From Atherix ibis (Eukaryota; Arthropoda; Insecta; Diptera; Athericidae), in contig OY282610.1 in the NCBI GenBank assembly GCA_958298945.1, positions 33,053,667 through 33,117,666 of the forward strand: DNA of 64,000 nt, given 5' to 3'. The translations under genes were made by a program, and so were the position numbers. Of the stretch, positions 47,312 to 59,314 are shown one piece after another. The notes under the pieces are model-generated. The model was not told the origin of the DNA, made no database searches, and was given only the letters and a program-made list of their open reading frames with translations. Position 1 is the first letter of the stretch. Each line of letters opens with the position of its first letter.

Positions 47312-47487
47312 TAACTAGATACAACTTTTCAAAATTATAAAAAAAAATTACTTTCCAAGAGTAAATATTTAGATTAAATAGTTTAAAATTATTTTTCATA
47401 ATAGTTTTTTGTTCAAACGCAAATCTGAAAATATCTCAAAACGAAAAATATATCATTTAAAGTACGATTAGACGATAATCAGACTCT

Positions 47488-47586
47488 ACTCAGACAACAT
47501 TTGCAGATTTTTGACGTGAAATTTGTCAAAAATAAGTATGGCAATAGCATAATTGCGGAAGTTTTATCTGCAAACGTTGCCAGACA
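47488..47586. mobile_element. Possible short MITE
   Basis: CAGACAACATTTGCAGAT at the left and the reverse complement of ATCTGCAAACGTTGCCAG at the right form an imperfect inverted repeat (about 15 of 18 bases) enclosing about 100 bp without coding capacity. A further copy of the right end (CGCAAACGTTGCCAGACTA) occurs near 47658. The family is unknown. Confidence 0.4.
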
Positions 47587-47699
47587 ATTTGAAGGCATTG
47601 CACGATATTTTTTATTTGCAATTATAGAACACTCGTGCGGTCGGAAAATTTCTTCTCGCAAACGTTGCCAGACTAGATTATTGTTAGACTATTTAAAGG

Positions 47700-47860
47700 C
47701 TTCAAAAATTTAATGAAATCTGGAAATTTTGTCAAATGATGTATCTGGTAATGAGATTTCACGTGCTCTGTGGCATGTAGCACCGTTTTGTTGAAACCAC
47801 ATGTCGATCAAATGCAGTTCTTTTCAGAGTTCAATAAATTGACCACAAATTCGTCAGCTG
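47700..47860 (-). pseudogene. ITm-Y transposase relic 9, second catalytic segment
   Basis: The minus strand reads IDMWFQQNGATCHRAREI, the second catalytic segment of the ITm-Y group with the Asp changed to Asn. About 50 codons remain. Confidence 0.65.
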
Positions 47861-48905
47861 ATTGAACAATCCGAAACCACATCAATTCGAGCTTTAAATT
47901 TCAGTTTTATCTGGTACACATATCAGTGTATGCTATAAAATGGTCTTGAGTTATAACACACTTTGAATATGTTACACGCAACAAGATGGTACTTCCCCAC
48001 AACTTCTTTATTCTACAGTTCCCTCTAATGCATTTATATATATTTGCATTTATAACAGATAAAATTCTTTTGATTAATTTTCGATGAAATAGTTTACTAT
48101 TGATTCTATGATTATAAATATTATAAGAGGACATATCTGTATCTCACTAAAAATATGTTTATCTCATTTTCTCTCTCCAAAAGCTGACTGATATAATTTT
48201 CAAAAATAACGGCTCATATACAAATAATGGCAGCCAGGTCGATTTTGTTTGGCCGCCATTTTGGTTTGGATGACATTTGCCTGTTGGAATTTGACAGTCA
48301 TAGAGAGTGGTTGATACAAATTTTATTCAAATAATTGTTCAATTGTGATGAATAGGCGGAGAAAATTACGCGACTTTTTTTGGTGTTAATCATATGCCAA
48401 GGAAATCAACCATTCAGCGAACAACGAATAATTTTGACAATTAAACCAACGTACACCTGAAAATATTGATGCAGTCTGTTTAAAATACTCAAAAAAGAAT
48501 CGGGAATATCTCCATTATGATTGTTAAAAATTCTCAAACAAGTTTTGTTTTTATTAAATATAATAAAATTTATTAAGATAAATTATCTTAATTATAGTTG
48601 CAATTGTGTATGGTACAAATTTTTATATCTAGGCTAGTTTATATAAAATTTGCTTTGATGTGAGCATAAACGTTAATGTTTAATTAATCAGAGATTAACA
48701 AAAGGGAAGAATACCTTAAAATGTAATAAGAAACATTCTTAAAAACTGCTTAAATAAAAACATAAAAAATCTAGTTGAGAACAACACTTGATGACAGTTG
48801 ACAGATTTTGCTTTAATCCAATCAAACAATTTGAATTTCTAATGGAGCATAACTGAACTATTTGCAAAACTAAATAAAATATTTATAGAACTATTTATAA
48901 AAATT
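47861..48905. other. Mostly AT-rich spacer
   Basis: Nothing certain was found. Around 48235-48500, TTTGACAG-like sequence and a PRKSTIQR-like frame hint at the 5' part of another ITm-Y copy, but the signal is too weak to annotate separately. Confidence 0.4.
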
Positions 48906-48909
48906 TCCT

Positions 48910-49400
48910 CATACTTTCAGTTATACTGAATTGGCAGCATTTTTATACCAGTTGTTCAATGCGCTTCACTTTTGTTTTATGCTGAATTGTCAGCTATTTT
49001 GTACTAGTTCTGTGATGACATTTTTTTTTTCTAAGCTATTTGATAAGCTATATTTTTTTATTAAGCTGCGCTGTCAGCATTTTAATACTAGCTATTTAAT
49101 AACCTACACTTTTTTTTTGCTCAATCGTCAGCATTTTAATACTAGCTAGTTAATGTACTCTACTTAATTTATTATACACTGAATCGTCAGTATTTTTATG
49201 CTAGTTATATTATGAGAATTATTTGTTTTTATTATGCTGAATTGGCCGCATTTTTATACCAGTTGTTCAATGGGCTTTACTTTTGTATTATGCTCAATTG
49301 TTAGCTATTTTATACTTTTTTTTTTATTAAGCTGCGCTATCAGCATTTTAATACTAGGTATTTAATAGCCTATACTTGCTTTTTTCTAGTCAATCGTCAG
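48910..49400. repeat. Degenerate tandem repeat, unit about 56-60 bp
   Basis: A segment of the form GCTGAATTGTCAGCATTTTA followed by TACTAG and a T-rich tract recurs about nine times, near 48925, 48980, 49065, 49120, 49180, 49240, 49290, 49335 and 49388. A pair of units at 48926-49009 recurs better conserved at 49238-49313, a higher-order step of about 312 bp. A 72-codon frame through it is a by-product of the repeat. Confidence 0.8.
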
Positions 49401-49439
49401 ATACTATTTATTCGATGGAAATATTGAATAACTTTGACA

Positions 49440-50445
49440 GATTTAAACCGATTGACGTCGTCGAACACATTTCGGAAAGGTTATTGCATTACAATTTTAA
49501 CCATGAATCGATTCACGCGCGGAAATAGTGACAATGTTCATTAAATGTAATCACCATGAACCCAAAGAACGCGCGGAAATAGTGACAATGTTCATTAAAT
49601 GTAATCGTTCAGTTGTTGCAACAGAGCGCGGTCGTTCTGCGCCTAAAAGTGACACTATTCGTCGCTTAGCTTAGAATTTCGAGACTCACGGGTCTGTGGC
49701 GGACCGTCCACATTCAAATCGACCTCGTCCTCGACGGTCAAATGAAAATATTGAAGCTGTTCAACGGGGTGTTGCAGAGAATCCTTCTGTCTCGTAGGTC
49801 TCAGCAACTAAACATCAGTGGAACTACTTTAAGGAGGATTCTGAAAGATGATATGGATATGTTTCCATATAAAGTGCAGTTAACCCAAAGATTATTGGAA
49901 ACAGATAATCCGCGACGCAAGGCTTACGCCAATAACGTTATTCGACCACATTTAGATGGCGCACCCCATATAATAACCGCTATTGATGCACTAAAAACCC
50001 TCAACTGATACAACAAAGACCACTACAGCCTCGTGTGGTGCGGCATTTGGGTCGGCGGTATCATTGGCCCATATTTCTTTAAGGATGCTGGAGTCAATGC
50101 TGTAACAGTTATTGGTGACCGCATTTAGGGACATGTTGGAAAACTTTCGTCTACCCTAATTGGGTCAGTTAGGACTACAGAACATTCGGTTCCAACAAGA
50201 CGGTGCCACATCATACACAATTTGTCCTAAGATGCAAATTTTGAGAGAAATTTATTCCCGGCCGTCAAAAAAAGTGGTGATATCAATTGGCCCTCACAAT
50301 CCCCTGATATGAACCATCCCGATTTCTTCCTATGGGGTTACTTGAAGAAGAAAGTGTACACTAACAAACCAACCACAACTTTCATGTTTAAGGACAACAT
50401 TCGAAACGAAATTGCTGAAATAAGTCAAGTCACATGGCTATAGTT
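49440..50445 (+). pseudogene. ITm-Y transposase relic 7, nearly full-length but broken
   Basis: This is the most complete member of its group in the window. Across frames it shows an N-terminal helix-turn-helix with NRSVVATERGRSAPKSDTIR near 49600, GSVADRPHSNRPRPRRSNEN near 49690, IEAVQRGVAENPSVS, then SRRSQQLNISGTTLRRILK near 49790 (open frame 49742-50008). A GPYFFKDAGVNAVTVIGDR segment lies near 50065-50125. The second catalytic region reads QDGATSYT near 50200, and the third reads DINWPSQSPDMNHPDFFLW near 50280 followed by KKKVYTNKPTT. Stops and frameshifts separate the pieces. The Asp residues at the second and third positions are readable. Terminal repeats were not found. Confidence 0.8.
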
Positions 50446-52580
50446 TCCGTACCGTAAAATGGATAATTCTTTATTTTTAATTTAAATTTTTTGAGTTACT
50501 ACATATTAACATATATGTATACACTAATATTATTGTAGGGCTTTAGAAAAAAATCACTCAAAATTAAAATTACCATTAGATTAATATGTATTCAAGTCTA
50601 ATTTTGAAAAAAATATCCTCTTTTTCCTTTAATATTTTAACATTTTTTTTATAGTTTTGTAATGCACTCACAATAATGAGATTTTCACAATAAATTTCTT
50701 TTCATCATATATAAATATTTAATATAATAATTATTATTAAATTTTGAATAAGTTAAATATAGTATTTGATCTAAAATTGAATTTGTTCATTTCAAATATT
50801 TCTTTTATGATTAGATTAAATATGTTCTAGTAAAAAAAATAACCTAAAAAAAACTTCAATATTGAGTATTTACACTATTCTGTTAATAGACTGTTGTTCT
50901 CTATTAATTCAATCGTATCCATTTTGACCTTCATTTGCTCTATTTTCAAATATGAAATAGATCATTTCGAAATTGGCTCAAGATCAAGACCAATGAATAA
51001 TAAATTCTTATATTAAAATTAATATATGAACATATGTAGATATGAACATGTCTCCATTTGTTCCGTTTTAAATTACAATCGAATATGAACAAGATGGATT
51101 GTGACCCTCCCACATTCTTTTCGAGTTACCAATATCATATCGCATATCATATTTCGTACAATATTTTCTATATCATATCATTCCGTCACCATTCGAAAGT
51201 CATCATTTTATAACTTAATTAAGTTCACACGCAAATATCGCAGAAAAACCGATCACATAACCACAATACTATTTGCCATCAAATGGTATGAGTATTGTCC
51301 AGAATAAGAAGAATACTCCTTTCTCTTCTCCTGCATCTTTTTATGTATCCCCATTTCAATTGTGATACCCAATCGTCCACTCTTCCTCCGTATAACTCTA
51401 TCTACGTTTCTGTATGCAAACAACAATAACAAATAAGTAAGTCATCCTATTAATCGAGTAATCAACCGGCGAAACCCATCCAACTGACAGACCACAAATT
51501 ATCCCATTTGCATATAATAACGTATAAATAATTGGAATATAGAAGTCTATCTAATAATATCGCACTCGTAAACACTTTTTATGTCAACTGAAGATGATGA
51601 TTGAGAAGAAAAATAACCAAATGCACAGAACAAATAAACATTAAACGAGCTTTAATAGAAAGTAAAATAAACTGAAGAAAATTGACCTCAAATTAGAAAC
51701 AGTCTTTTTTTTTGTTTTGTTAATGTGCCACAAATAAAATCGACACAAAAATGGCAATGATTTCAATAATAAACAAAAAAATTCGAGAATTTTGATGAAC
51801 AAATAAATCAACAATAATAATTATCATCGTACCTTTTCATTACAAATCAGAACAAAATAGAACTTCTTCTATAACAAAACACCTACAACCTTTTTGCAAT
51901 AGGTAGCAGCACCGATCGACATTTCGAAATGACATAATATTAGCAAACACATACACCAAAGCTCATGTACAAAAGCTAATGCACACGTCAGCACCTAAAT
52001 TGTTCACGATTCTTATTATTTATTAGTGGACTCAGAATATTCAAGATTTCTCAGAATGTGAATGCGATCAATTTGAATAATTTTTCATAATTTTCACTAA
52101 TTAAATAATATTAAATTCGATCAATTAACCAAATTTTAGTGATAATAAATCAACAAATTAAATAATTGTCATTTAAGAGAAGGCGTTAAAATTTCTAATT
52201 TATTCAATATTCACTTGATGTCTTATAATTTGAGTATTTTATCTTCTTTTTTTTTTCAGGGAAAAAGAAATAAATTATTTTGTCGCTAGATGGCTCTATT
52301 GATATATTGTATATCTCGTAAAGTATTGATCAAACATGGTCGAAGTGAGTGAGATTCCGTACAAAAAAAAAACTTATTTTACAGTTTTTTGATTGCCGAT
52401 CCAGTTGTGAGTTATTGGGTGTAAAAAGATGAAAGTTAATAAAGAGCAAAATTCGGTATATTTTATAAAATTTGCTTTGATAAAGACGATAATGTAGGCC
52501 AGATAAAGGTTGAAATTGTGAATGGTGTTTATAGTCCCTATATTGTCATAGTCAATTACGAGCAATTTTGGTTTTTGGTA
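50446..52580. other. Long non-coding stretch without recognised elements
   Basis: About 2.1 kb without transposase or RT segments, the longest such stretch right of 12 kb. Part of it (51060-51960) has more balanced composition. A 68-codon frame at 51101-51307 has no recognisable content. If this region is an ankyrin intron, conserved regulatory DNA would be most easily sought here. Confidence 0.5.
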
Positions 52581-52589
52581 TTTTCGATG

Positions 52590-53230
52590 TTAAAGATACA
52601 CCTCAGCAAAGGTAGGCCCGTCATCGAAAATCCCGATAAAATCATACAAATGATCGAAATAGCATCGCCCAGGAGCTAAAGATCGACCACAAAACAGTTT
52701 TAAGCCATTTGCGTAAAGCTGGATTCAAAAAGAAGCTCGATGTTTGGTTGGCACACGAATTGGCGAAAAAAAAAAAAACATGGTGTATCGACCATCGATT
52801 TTCCATTTGCGAAGCCTTGGCCAAACTGTGGTCAAAACAGGAATAACGGCCAGCAAATTTTGGTGTGCATTTGGTGGGACTGGAAAGGAATCATCTGCTA
52901 TGAGCTTTTCATGTGGCCAAATACTAAATTCGGACCTCTACTGTCAAAAATTGGACTATTTAAAGCTAGGCAAAATTGGCCGACAGGAGAGGTGTTGTGC
53001 CCCATCAGGACCTGGCACCAAGCGATTGGAAAACTTCCTTAGTGATAAGAAATTGGCATCAAGAGAATATTGTGTAAATCGCTTAGTCGAGTTTTTGGCC
53101 AATAGGGACTACGGCTTTTAGGGACCAGGGCTTCTATGAGAGAGGCATTATGAATTTACCTTTAAAATGGCAATAAAACAAAACGGTGCACATTTGATCT
53201 AAATCGGACAATCCTGAAGCATTTTAAAGA
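52590..53230 (+). pseudogene. Mariner relic, DYHLF type, internally deleted
   Basis: Frames give RPVIENPDKIIQMIEI near 52615, VCIWWDWKGIICYELF near 52860, SDLYCQKLDYLK near 52935, and an end like the relic at 42.7 kb (NRLVEFLANRDYGF, GIMNLPLKW). Near 53000 a deletion joins the second catalytic segment directly to the third (PHQD running straight into LAPSD), removing the roughly 35 residues between them. Multiple stops are present. Confidence 0.75.
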
Positions 53231-53559
53231 AAGTTTTGATTTATTTTCACCTCAATCCAATATATGAGAATAACTACAATTATAGGCCTTAATCATGACG
53301 CACTTTCGTAACAGATGGCGTTTGTTCATTTTTGGAAGTACTAGACTTTTTCTCTGTTATTATTTATGTTATTTAATAGCTGCAAGTTTAAGATTTATTT
53401 TTTTAAAAACAATTAATTTTGTCTATTTTTTACGGATTTTACAAAAAGTTGAAAATGGAAAACTTAACTTTGTATTTTCGCTATATTTTATTGTTTTACT
53501 TCTGTAAAGAGAAGAATCTACGTCAAGCTTTCGGAAAGTTACGTAAAGTTAACGGTCAC

Positions 53560-54250
53560 AATGCCCTATAAGAGCGTCAGTAGCAACTCTGTGTCAGTAA
53601 TGTTGGTCCATGGCCAGTAATGTTAACCCAATTTAATGACAATAAAATAAAGCCATTAATTAAGTCACACAAGCTACATAAGAAGCTGGGATACATAAGC
53701 AAGCTTGATATTTGGGTTTCTCATGCACTCAACGAAGTTCATTTGATGGCATGCATAAACATTTGCCACGTGCTTATAAGACGTGAGGAAAACGATCCTT
53801 TTTGGAAACGATTGATAGCTGGTGATAAAAAGTGGATCGTTTACAATAATATGTTGCACAAACGGTCTTGGTCCCGGCGCGATTATCCCCCTTAAACGAC
53901 ATTGAAAGCGGACATTCATCAGAGGAAGGTTATGCTGTCACTGTGGTAGGATTTTGAAGGTGTGGTGTTTTTTGAGCTTCTACCAAGAAACCAAACAATC
54001 AATTCAGAACTGTCCAGAGTTCGTTAATCGTAAAGGTGTTGGGTTCCATCACGACAACGCAAGACCACACACACACATTCGATCGCCCGTTAAAAAATAT
54101 TGGAGTTTGGATGGGATGTGTTGCCACACTCAAAGCTTTTACTCCTTGCGTTCCTGGTATGCTTCGCTCTCTTGACTTAGACAAAATTGCATTATGACTT
54201 TTCCGACAACCCAAATAGTTCAACCCGTGGAACATAATTTTAGTTTTGTC
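53560..54250 (+). pseudogene. Mariner relic with GDKKW first catalytic segment
   Basis: The 91-codon frame at 53620-53895 reads LHKKLGYISKLDIWVSHAL, ICHVLIRREENDPFWKRLIA and GDKKWIVYNN, followed by KRSWSRRDYPP. After frameshifts, KVMLSLW, GVVFFELLPRNQTINSEL and GFHHDNARPHTH follow, then a worn GWDVLPH block near 54110. This layout is that of the mariner group with WVPHEL-type linkers; the third Asp is lost. It is distinct from the two DYHLF relics by sequence but of the same general type. Confidence 0.75.
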
Positions 54251-54254
54251 TATG

Positions 54255-54870
54255 CATAAGGGGATTTTCAATAGGTACGCTTAATGTTTGACAGCCTATT
54301 ACTTTGACACCGCTGTTATTCTTCTAAGTTTGTATTTTGCTATAGCCACCATTTTATCATGGAAGACTATACGATTCAACAACGCGTCGACATAGTGAAA
54401 ATTAATTTTTCCCAGTATTGGTAAAAAAAATCTTCTTCAGCGAAGAAGGCCTTTTTGGCTAAATGGCTACGATAACAAGCAAAATTGTCGGATCTCCGGG
54501 ACGGAAAGCAGACACAACAGTTCCAATAGGTTGCTTTGTATCCAGAAAAATGTACTGTCTGGTGTGGATTTTGATGCAACGGTAACTGTCACTGGTGAAA
54601 GGTATGACGCAACGGTAACTGTCACTGGTGAAAGGTATCGAGCGATGACAACAGATTTTTCTGTCCTCAATTGGACAATATCTGATTCCAACAGAGCAAT
54701 GGGAAACAACGGATTTATTGCAGACGAACTTTTCACGTCGCGTTATTTCGAGATATGCTGATGTCATTTGACTGCCAAGAGGTGCGATTTAACGTCCTTA
54801 GGCATTTTTTTATGGGTCTACTTTAAACTAGGTCAAAACTCCAAACCATATTTATATTACGTTAAATACG
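54255..54870 (+). pseudogene. ITm-Y transposase relic 8, internally deleted
   Basis: It keeps the start MEDYTIQQRVDIVKINFSQ at 54359, a NGYDNKQNCRISG-like part of the first catalytic region near 54465, GERYRAMTTDFSVLNWTISD near 54630 and a RCDLTSLGIFLWVYFK version of the third segment near 54785. Within it a 30-bp unit with ACGGTAACTGTCACTGGTGA is tandemly duplicated (54577-54636). Large parts are missing. Confidence 0.75.
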
Positions 54871-55825
54871 CTTAGATTGTAGCAGAGACCTAGTTTCGAA
54901 GCAACTACGTATGACTTGAACGCTTCACTTTTTTTAGTCAATTTAATAAAATTTACAATAAAAGTTCTGAAAAAAAAAACGAATTTAAATTTTCGATGGG
55001 AGCTACACTTAAGTCAAGGAAGAGCCAAAACTGCTCATGTCTTTTTATTTAATTTGAAAGGCGAAACGCTTTTACTGAAAACTACTTTAATCGGCGACAT
55101 GTGAAAAAAGTTTGAGTGGATTTTTTTTTATTTCAATTTTAAAAATGATATCCTTTGAAACATTTTCTTTTAAAATATGAGCACACAAATTTTCCTTAAC
55201 TTAAAATTGGCAATCACCTTCTTTGACAATATTATTATGAAATTAATTAATTTTTTATGTTATTTTGACAAAGGTTAATTTAGAAAAATGTCCGGAATGT
55301 AGAGAATTTGAAAATGTCAACTCTTGACCTCTTCTATTATAAACTATTTTTAGAACATTTTATGGTATTTAAACCAATTACAACCAATTAATTATTGTAT
55401 TTCGAAATTGTTTTTTTTTTGCTTCTCCTTTTGTATTATTAATATTTGTCGATATTTTTATTGTAATAAACGTAAAATTTAATTATTTATGGAATATAAG
55501 ATTTTTACGAACTTGCAAAAACCATGGCATAAAATTACCTGATGATCTTGTTAATCGTACTAAGCAGAAATACTTAAATCATATTGTAAAGTTTAAGTAT
55601 AAAAAATGTTTTTAAACAAAAATTATTATTGCAAAATGTAACGTACAAATACCTAGCTAGAAAATACTAGCTGGATTCGAACTGAAGACCGCTTCGTTCC
55701 GAGTGTCGCTTAAACAAGGCACAAATGAAGAAATCTCTTCCGTCAAAATAGTTTACTTAGCAGAATAAACAAATTATGTAAAAATAAATTAAAAAAAAAA
55801 AGAATATATGGGAACCCTCCAATTA
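54871..55825. other. AT-rich spacer with a possible tRNA-like fragment
   Basis: No gene is recognised. On the minus strand around 55660-55735 a segment reads AGCGGTCTTCAGTTCGAATC, resembling the T-arm (internal promoter B box GTTCGAATC) and variable region of a tRNA or tRNA-derived SINE. A complete cloverleaf could not be drawn, so it is at most a fragment. Confidence 0.35.
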
Positions 55826-55829
55826 TCAA

Positions 55830-57785
55830 TATTTTTCTTTTGGAAGAGAAATATATTGTATCCTTTCTTGAGAGGAAAGAGAATTGCTCAGGAGTATTTT
55901 TAGATATTTCCCATACTTTCTATAGCATCCTGGGTTTCACTGGAAACTCAAGAGCCTCCTCCTTCTTTCTTCATTTAATATTATCTTTAATTCATATCCT
56001 CTCCCCACGAGAGAATGTTGTTAAGAAATTTTGGTGAATTTGGAATTGAAATCGTGACCATAACACCTGAAATTTTGCGAAAGGTTATAAAGAATATTTT
56101 GAAAAAAAAGAGCACATAAAATTGTCATCACTTGCAAAAAATTGTATTTTTCATAATTAAACCAAAAAAAAAAAAAAAAACTACTTACAAAAAATATTAT
56201 TTTTTTATAATAAAATAAAAAATTCTAACATAATTTATACCCAATGAATGATATCCCATCTAATGAAGACTTACTATCCGTACAAATATTGATCTCCATT
56301 CGTAGTTTATGAAGTGCAGAGTGAAGGGGGTAAATTAACAGAAAACTGCCCTCCTCTATGTATTCTCATTGGAACATGATTTTGCCCTCCTCTATATATT
56401 CTTATTGAGCATAATTTCGCAGTGGGTTACTTAGGACCTTACCTTAGAAGAAGAGACTAACGTGAAACCTACGTGTATATACGAGGGCCGTTCAATGAGT
56501 CCTTAGAAAATTGCGCTCGTAATGTCGGTAAAGATTTTTTTTTTGTAAGTAGCATTACCGACAGGAAAGCTGTCAAAATTTCAGCTCGATCCATAGCGTA
56601 GGTCAATTTCTATCGTCGATTAAAGTTAACGACATTTATTTGTGCATAAAAATGGAAAAAAGCTAGTTTAGGGCTGTCATCAAACATCTCCATTTGAAAG
56701 GCTTAAGCCCGAAAGAAATCAAAGCCGAGTTGGATGCAGTTCATGGCACATCTGCACCTGTGTTTGCGACGGTTTACAATTGGGTGAATGAATTTAAACA
56801 TGGCCGTGCATCCACAAAAGATGAACATCGTTCAGGACGCCCAGTTGAGGTGTCTACTGCTGAAATCATCGACAAAATCCACGATCTGATTTTGAACGAT
56901 CGGCGAATTAAAGTGCGCGAATTAGTTGAGGCCACGGGCATATCACAAGGTACAGTCGCTCCAATTTTGCATGAAAAATTGGCTGTGAAAAAAATTTCGG
57001 CAAGCGCACTCTTCATCGCAATCCTGCTGAATTCCTTCGTCGATATGTCACTGTGGACGAAACCTGGATACACTACTACACTCCAGAAACGAAAAGACAG
57101 TCATCACAGTGGATTTTCAAGGATGAACGGGCTCCGAAGAAGGCAAAAACTGTGCCATCGGCCGGCAAGGTGATGGCCACGGTCTTTTTGGATTCGCAGG
57201 GCATCATTTTTATCGACTACTTGGAAAAAGGAAAAACAATAACAGAAGCGTATTACGCGTCGTTATTGCAATGGTTGCGCGAGGAAATCAAAGAGAAACG
57301 CCCCCATCTGAAGAAGAAACAAATCCTCTTGCATCAGGACAATGCGCGTGTGCACACCTGCGCTGTTTCCATGGCCAAAATTGTGGAATTGAGAATGGAA
57401 TTGTTGCAGCATCCCGCTTATTCACCAGATTTGCCGCTGAGTGACTATTTTCTTTTCCCCAATCTGAAGAAATGGCTTGGCGGACGACGGTTCACTTCCA
57501 ACGAGGACGTCATTGCTCCAACGGATGAGTATTTTGCAGAACTTCCGAAATCCTATTTTTTGGACGGTATAAAAATTTTAGAAAAACATTTGGTAAAGTG
57601 TATAGAGCTAGAAGGAGATTATGTTGGAAAAAAAACAGTTTTTTCCATCTTTCTCTAAGGACTTATTGAACGACCCTCGTACACTAGACTAAAAAGACTT
57701 AAAACTAACAAACCGCCTTCGAAAACTATATACTTAGTTTACTTGATAACCACTCAATATACAATATTAAATGCTTATTATTTAT
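55830..57785 (+). pseudogene. Jockey LINE relic 5, split by MarA copy 5
   Basis: The first piece (55840-56035) reads SFLERKENCSGVFLDISHTF, the motif A region, then drifts. After a gap the sequence from about 56310 gives a CRVKGVN-like segment, a GYLGPYLRRR-like segment near 56430 and RLT-NL just before the mariner. Directly after the mariner (57682) it continues with HTRLKRLK-like sequence, matching the KRLTWNPHTRLKRQELK region of Jockey copy 2. The insertion point is therefore within a known Jockey segment. A unit containing GCCCTCCTCTATRTATTCTY is duplicated at about 56348-56410. Confidence 0.65.
56482..57679 (+). mobile_element. Mariner MarA copy 5, in the Jockey relic
   Basis: A 1,198-bp mariner with both terminal repeats (left CGAGGGCCGTTCAATGAGTC) and TA on both sides. 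The start codon at 56652 is followed by a TAG at codon 5 (a Glu codon in relatives). A deletion of about 75 bp near 57003 removes the linker after KISA. Downstream, DETWIHYYTPETKRQSSQW (57056), KVMATVF, HQDNARVHT and YSPDLPLSDYFLFPN are in one frame to the stop at 57656-57658. It retains the catalytic Asp residues but not a functional N-terminus. Confidence 0.92.
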
Positions 57786-59312
57786 AGTTATAACCAATCA
57801 TAAATAACAATAAATAATAATTAAAAAAAAAAAAAAGTTATTAAAAATCAACGAATATTTTTTTAACGAATATTTTTTAACCAATTAATAGTCCTGTTGT
57901 TGTTTTTTCTTGTTTACATTTCAACACAACAAATACAAAAAAAAAAATGTTGTTTTTCTGTTATTTTCCTATGAAATTCTTTAATAAAAAATACTTTTCT
58001 GACCGATCCAAATTTCCAAACAAACAGTAAGAAAAAATCACATGTGAAAAAATTTCATTAAAAAATTTATTGCAAAATTTAATTAATGTCTTCTTTTTTT
58101 CTGTTGAAAAAAAAAAATGAAATGAAGAGGAAATTGTTTGCATGATCCCATTAAGTAAATATTATTAAACAAAATTTTTCTTTATAGTCCGACTTTTGGA
58201 AAGCAAAGAGGCGATAAACAAAAATAATCATAATTAAATGAACAGTTGCGACAGCAATCAACTAATTACCACTCAATATATAGTCGTACTAACTAGTTAC
58301 TATTCGTAGTGAAAAAATCTCAAAAACTCTTTTTGGACTGACTACCGATCATATATACTACAATATATGTACAATAGATAGTATATGGATTCTAGGAGCT
58401 ATTACACACGTTCTGGCAAACATTCACTGGTCCGCTAATATAATATCCGCTACAAATATAATATTTTTTTATTTTTTATTTAAAGTGTCCAATTTATTTT
58501 TAATTTAAACTTAAATTACTGACCATTTACTAATACCAACAGAAAGAAAAAAACAACTTTCGATTCAATTTTGTTGAGCTTCTTCTATTCGTATGTGTAT
58601 TTCCTCGCACACATTTACTATTCGATGTTATTTGCGTTCAAGTAATTTTCATGAATTGAAGATGACAATTTTCAAGGTGAATTTTAGTCGCAAAAAAGAA
58701 CAAAAATTCTAAATAAATACAATAATTTTTTCCATTGCCACATTCATACTCTTACCCCACCACCCCCATCCAACACCCACCCACTCCCTTAATCTTGTGT
58801 GACAAATTCGTTTGCAGTGTTTTAATACTATAATAAGAATTTTTTTTTTTAAATAATCGTGCCATCAAACATATAATTGCCAAAATTATTTAATTAAGGA
58901 TCATTAATATAATTAATGCTGTTATCGTGTATGAATAAGTTCGCTTCTCTCTAATGTCTGTCTGTGTTTTTTATGAATTCGTACTCGTAGTTTATGCACA
59001 ATATATAATTTTTATAGATAATAATTCCATAATTAAGAAGTGTAGAATAATTTTGTTCAATGGAAAGAAAATATTTCATACAATATTTGATGATAGCCTT
59101 GTACGAGCGTGTACATTTGAAAAAAGTTCACTTAAATAAAAACTATTATTTAATTGTAATTGTAATTTATTTTTTATTTTTTTTTATTAATTTTAATTTA
59201 TTCTTTTTTGAATTAGAAAACCATCACAAATACGGGAAATAGGATTATCCATAAAATATACTTTAAATATATTTGTTTATATTAACTAGACTGTGCCATT
59301 ATGTGGAAAATA
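57786..59312. other. AT-rich stretch
   Basis: No gene or element is recognised. A C-rich patch (CCCACC runs) occurs near 58755-58800. Short frames are low-complexity. Confidence 0.55.
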
Positions 59313-59314
59313 TA

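Noticed and set aside
48931..49149. 72-codon frame with Cys and Phe repeats
   Set aside because: It is a by-product of the 56-60 bp tandem repeat, whose unit keeps the frame open.
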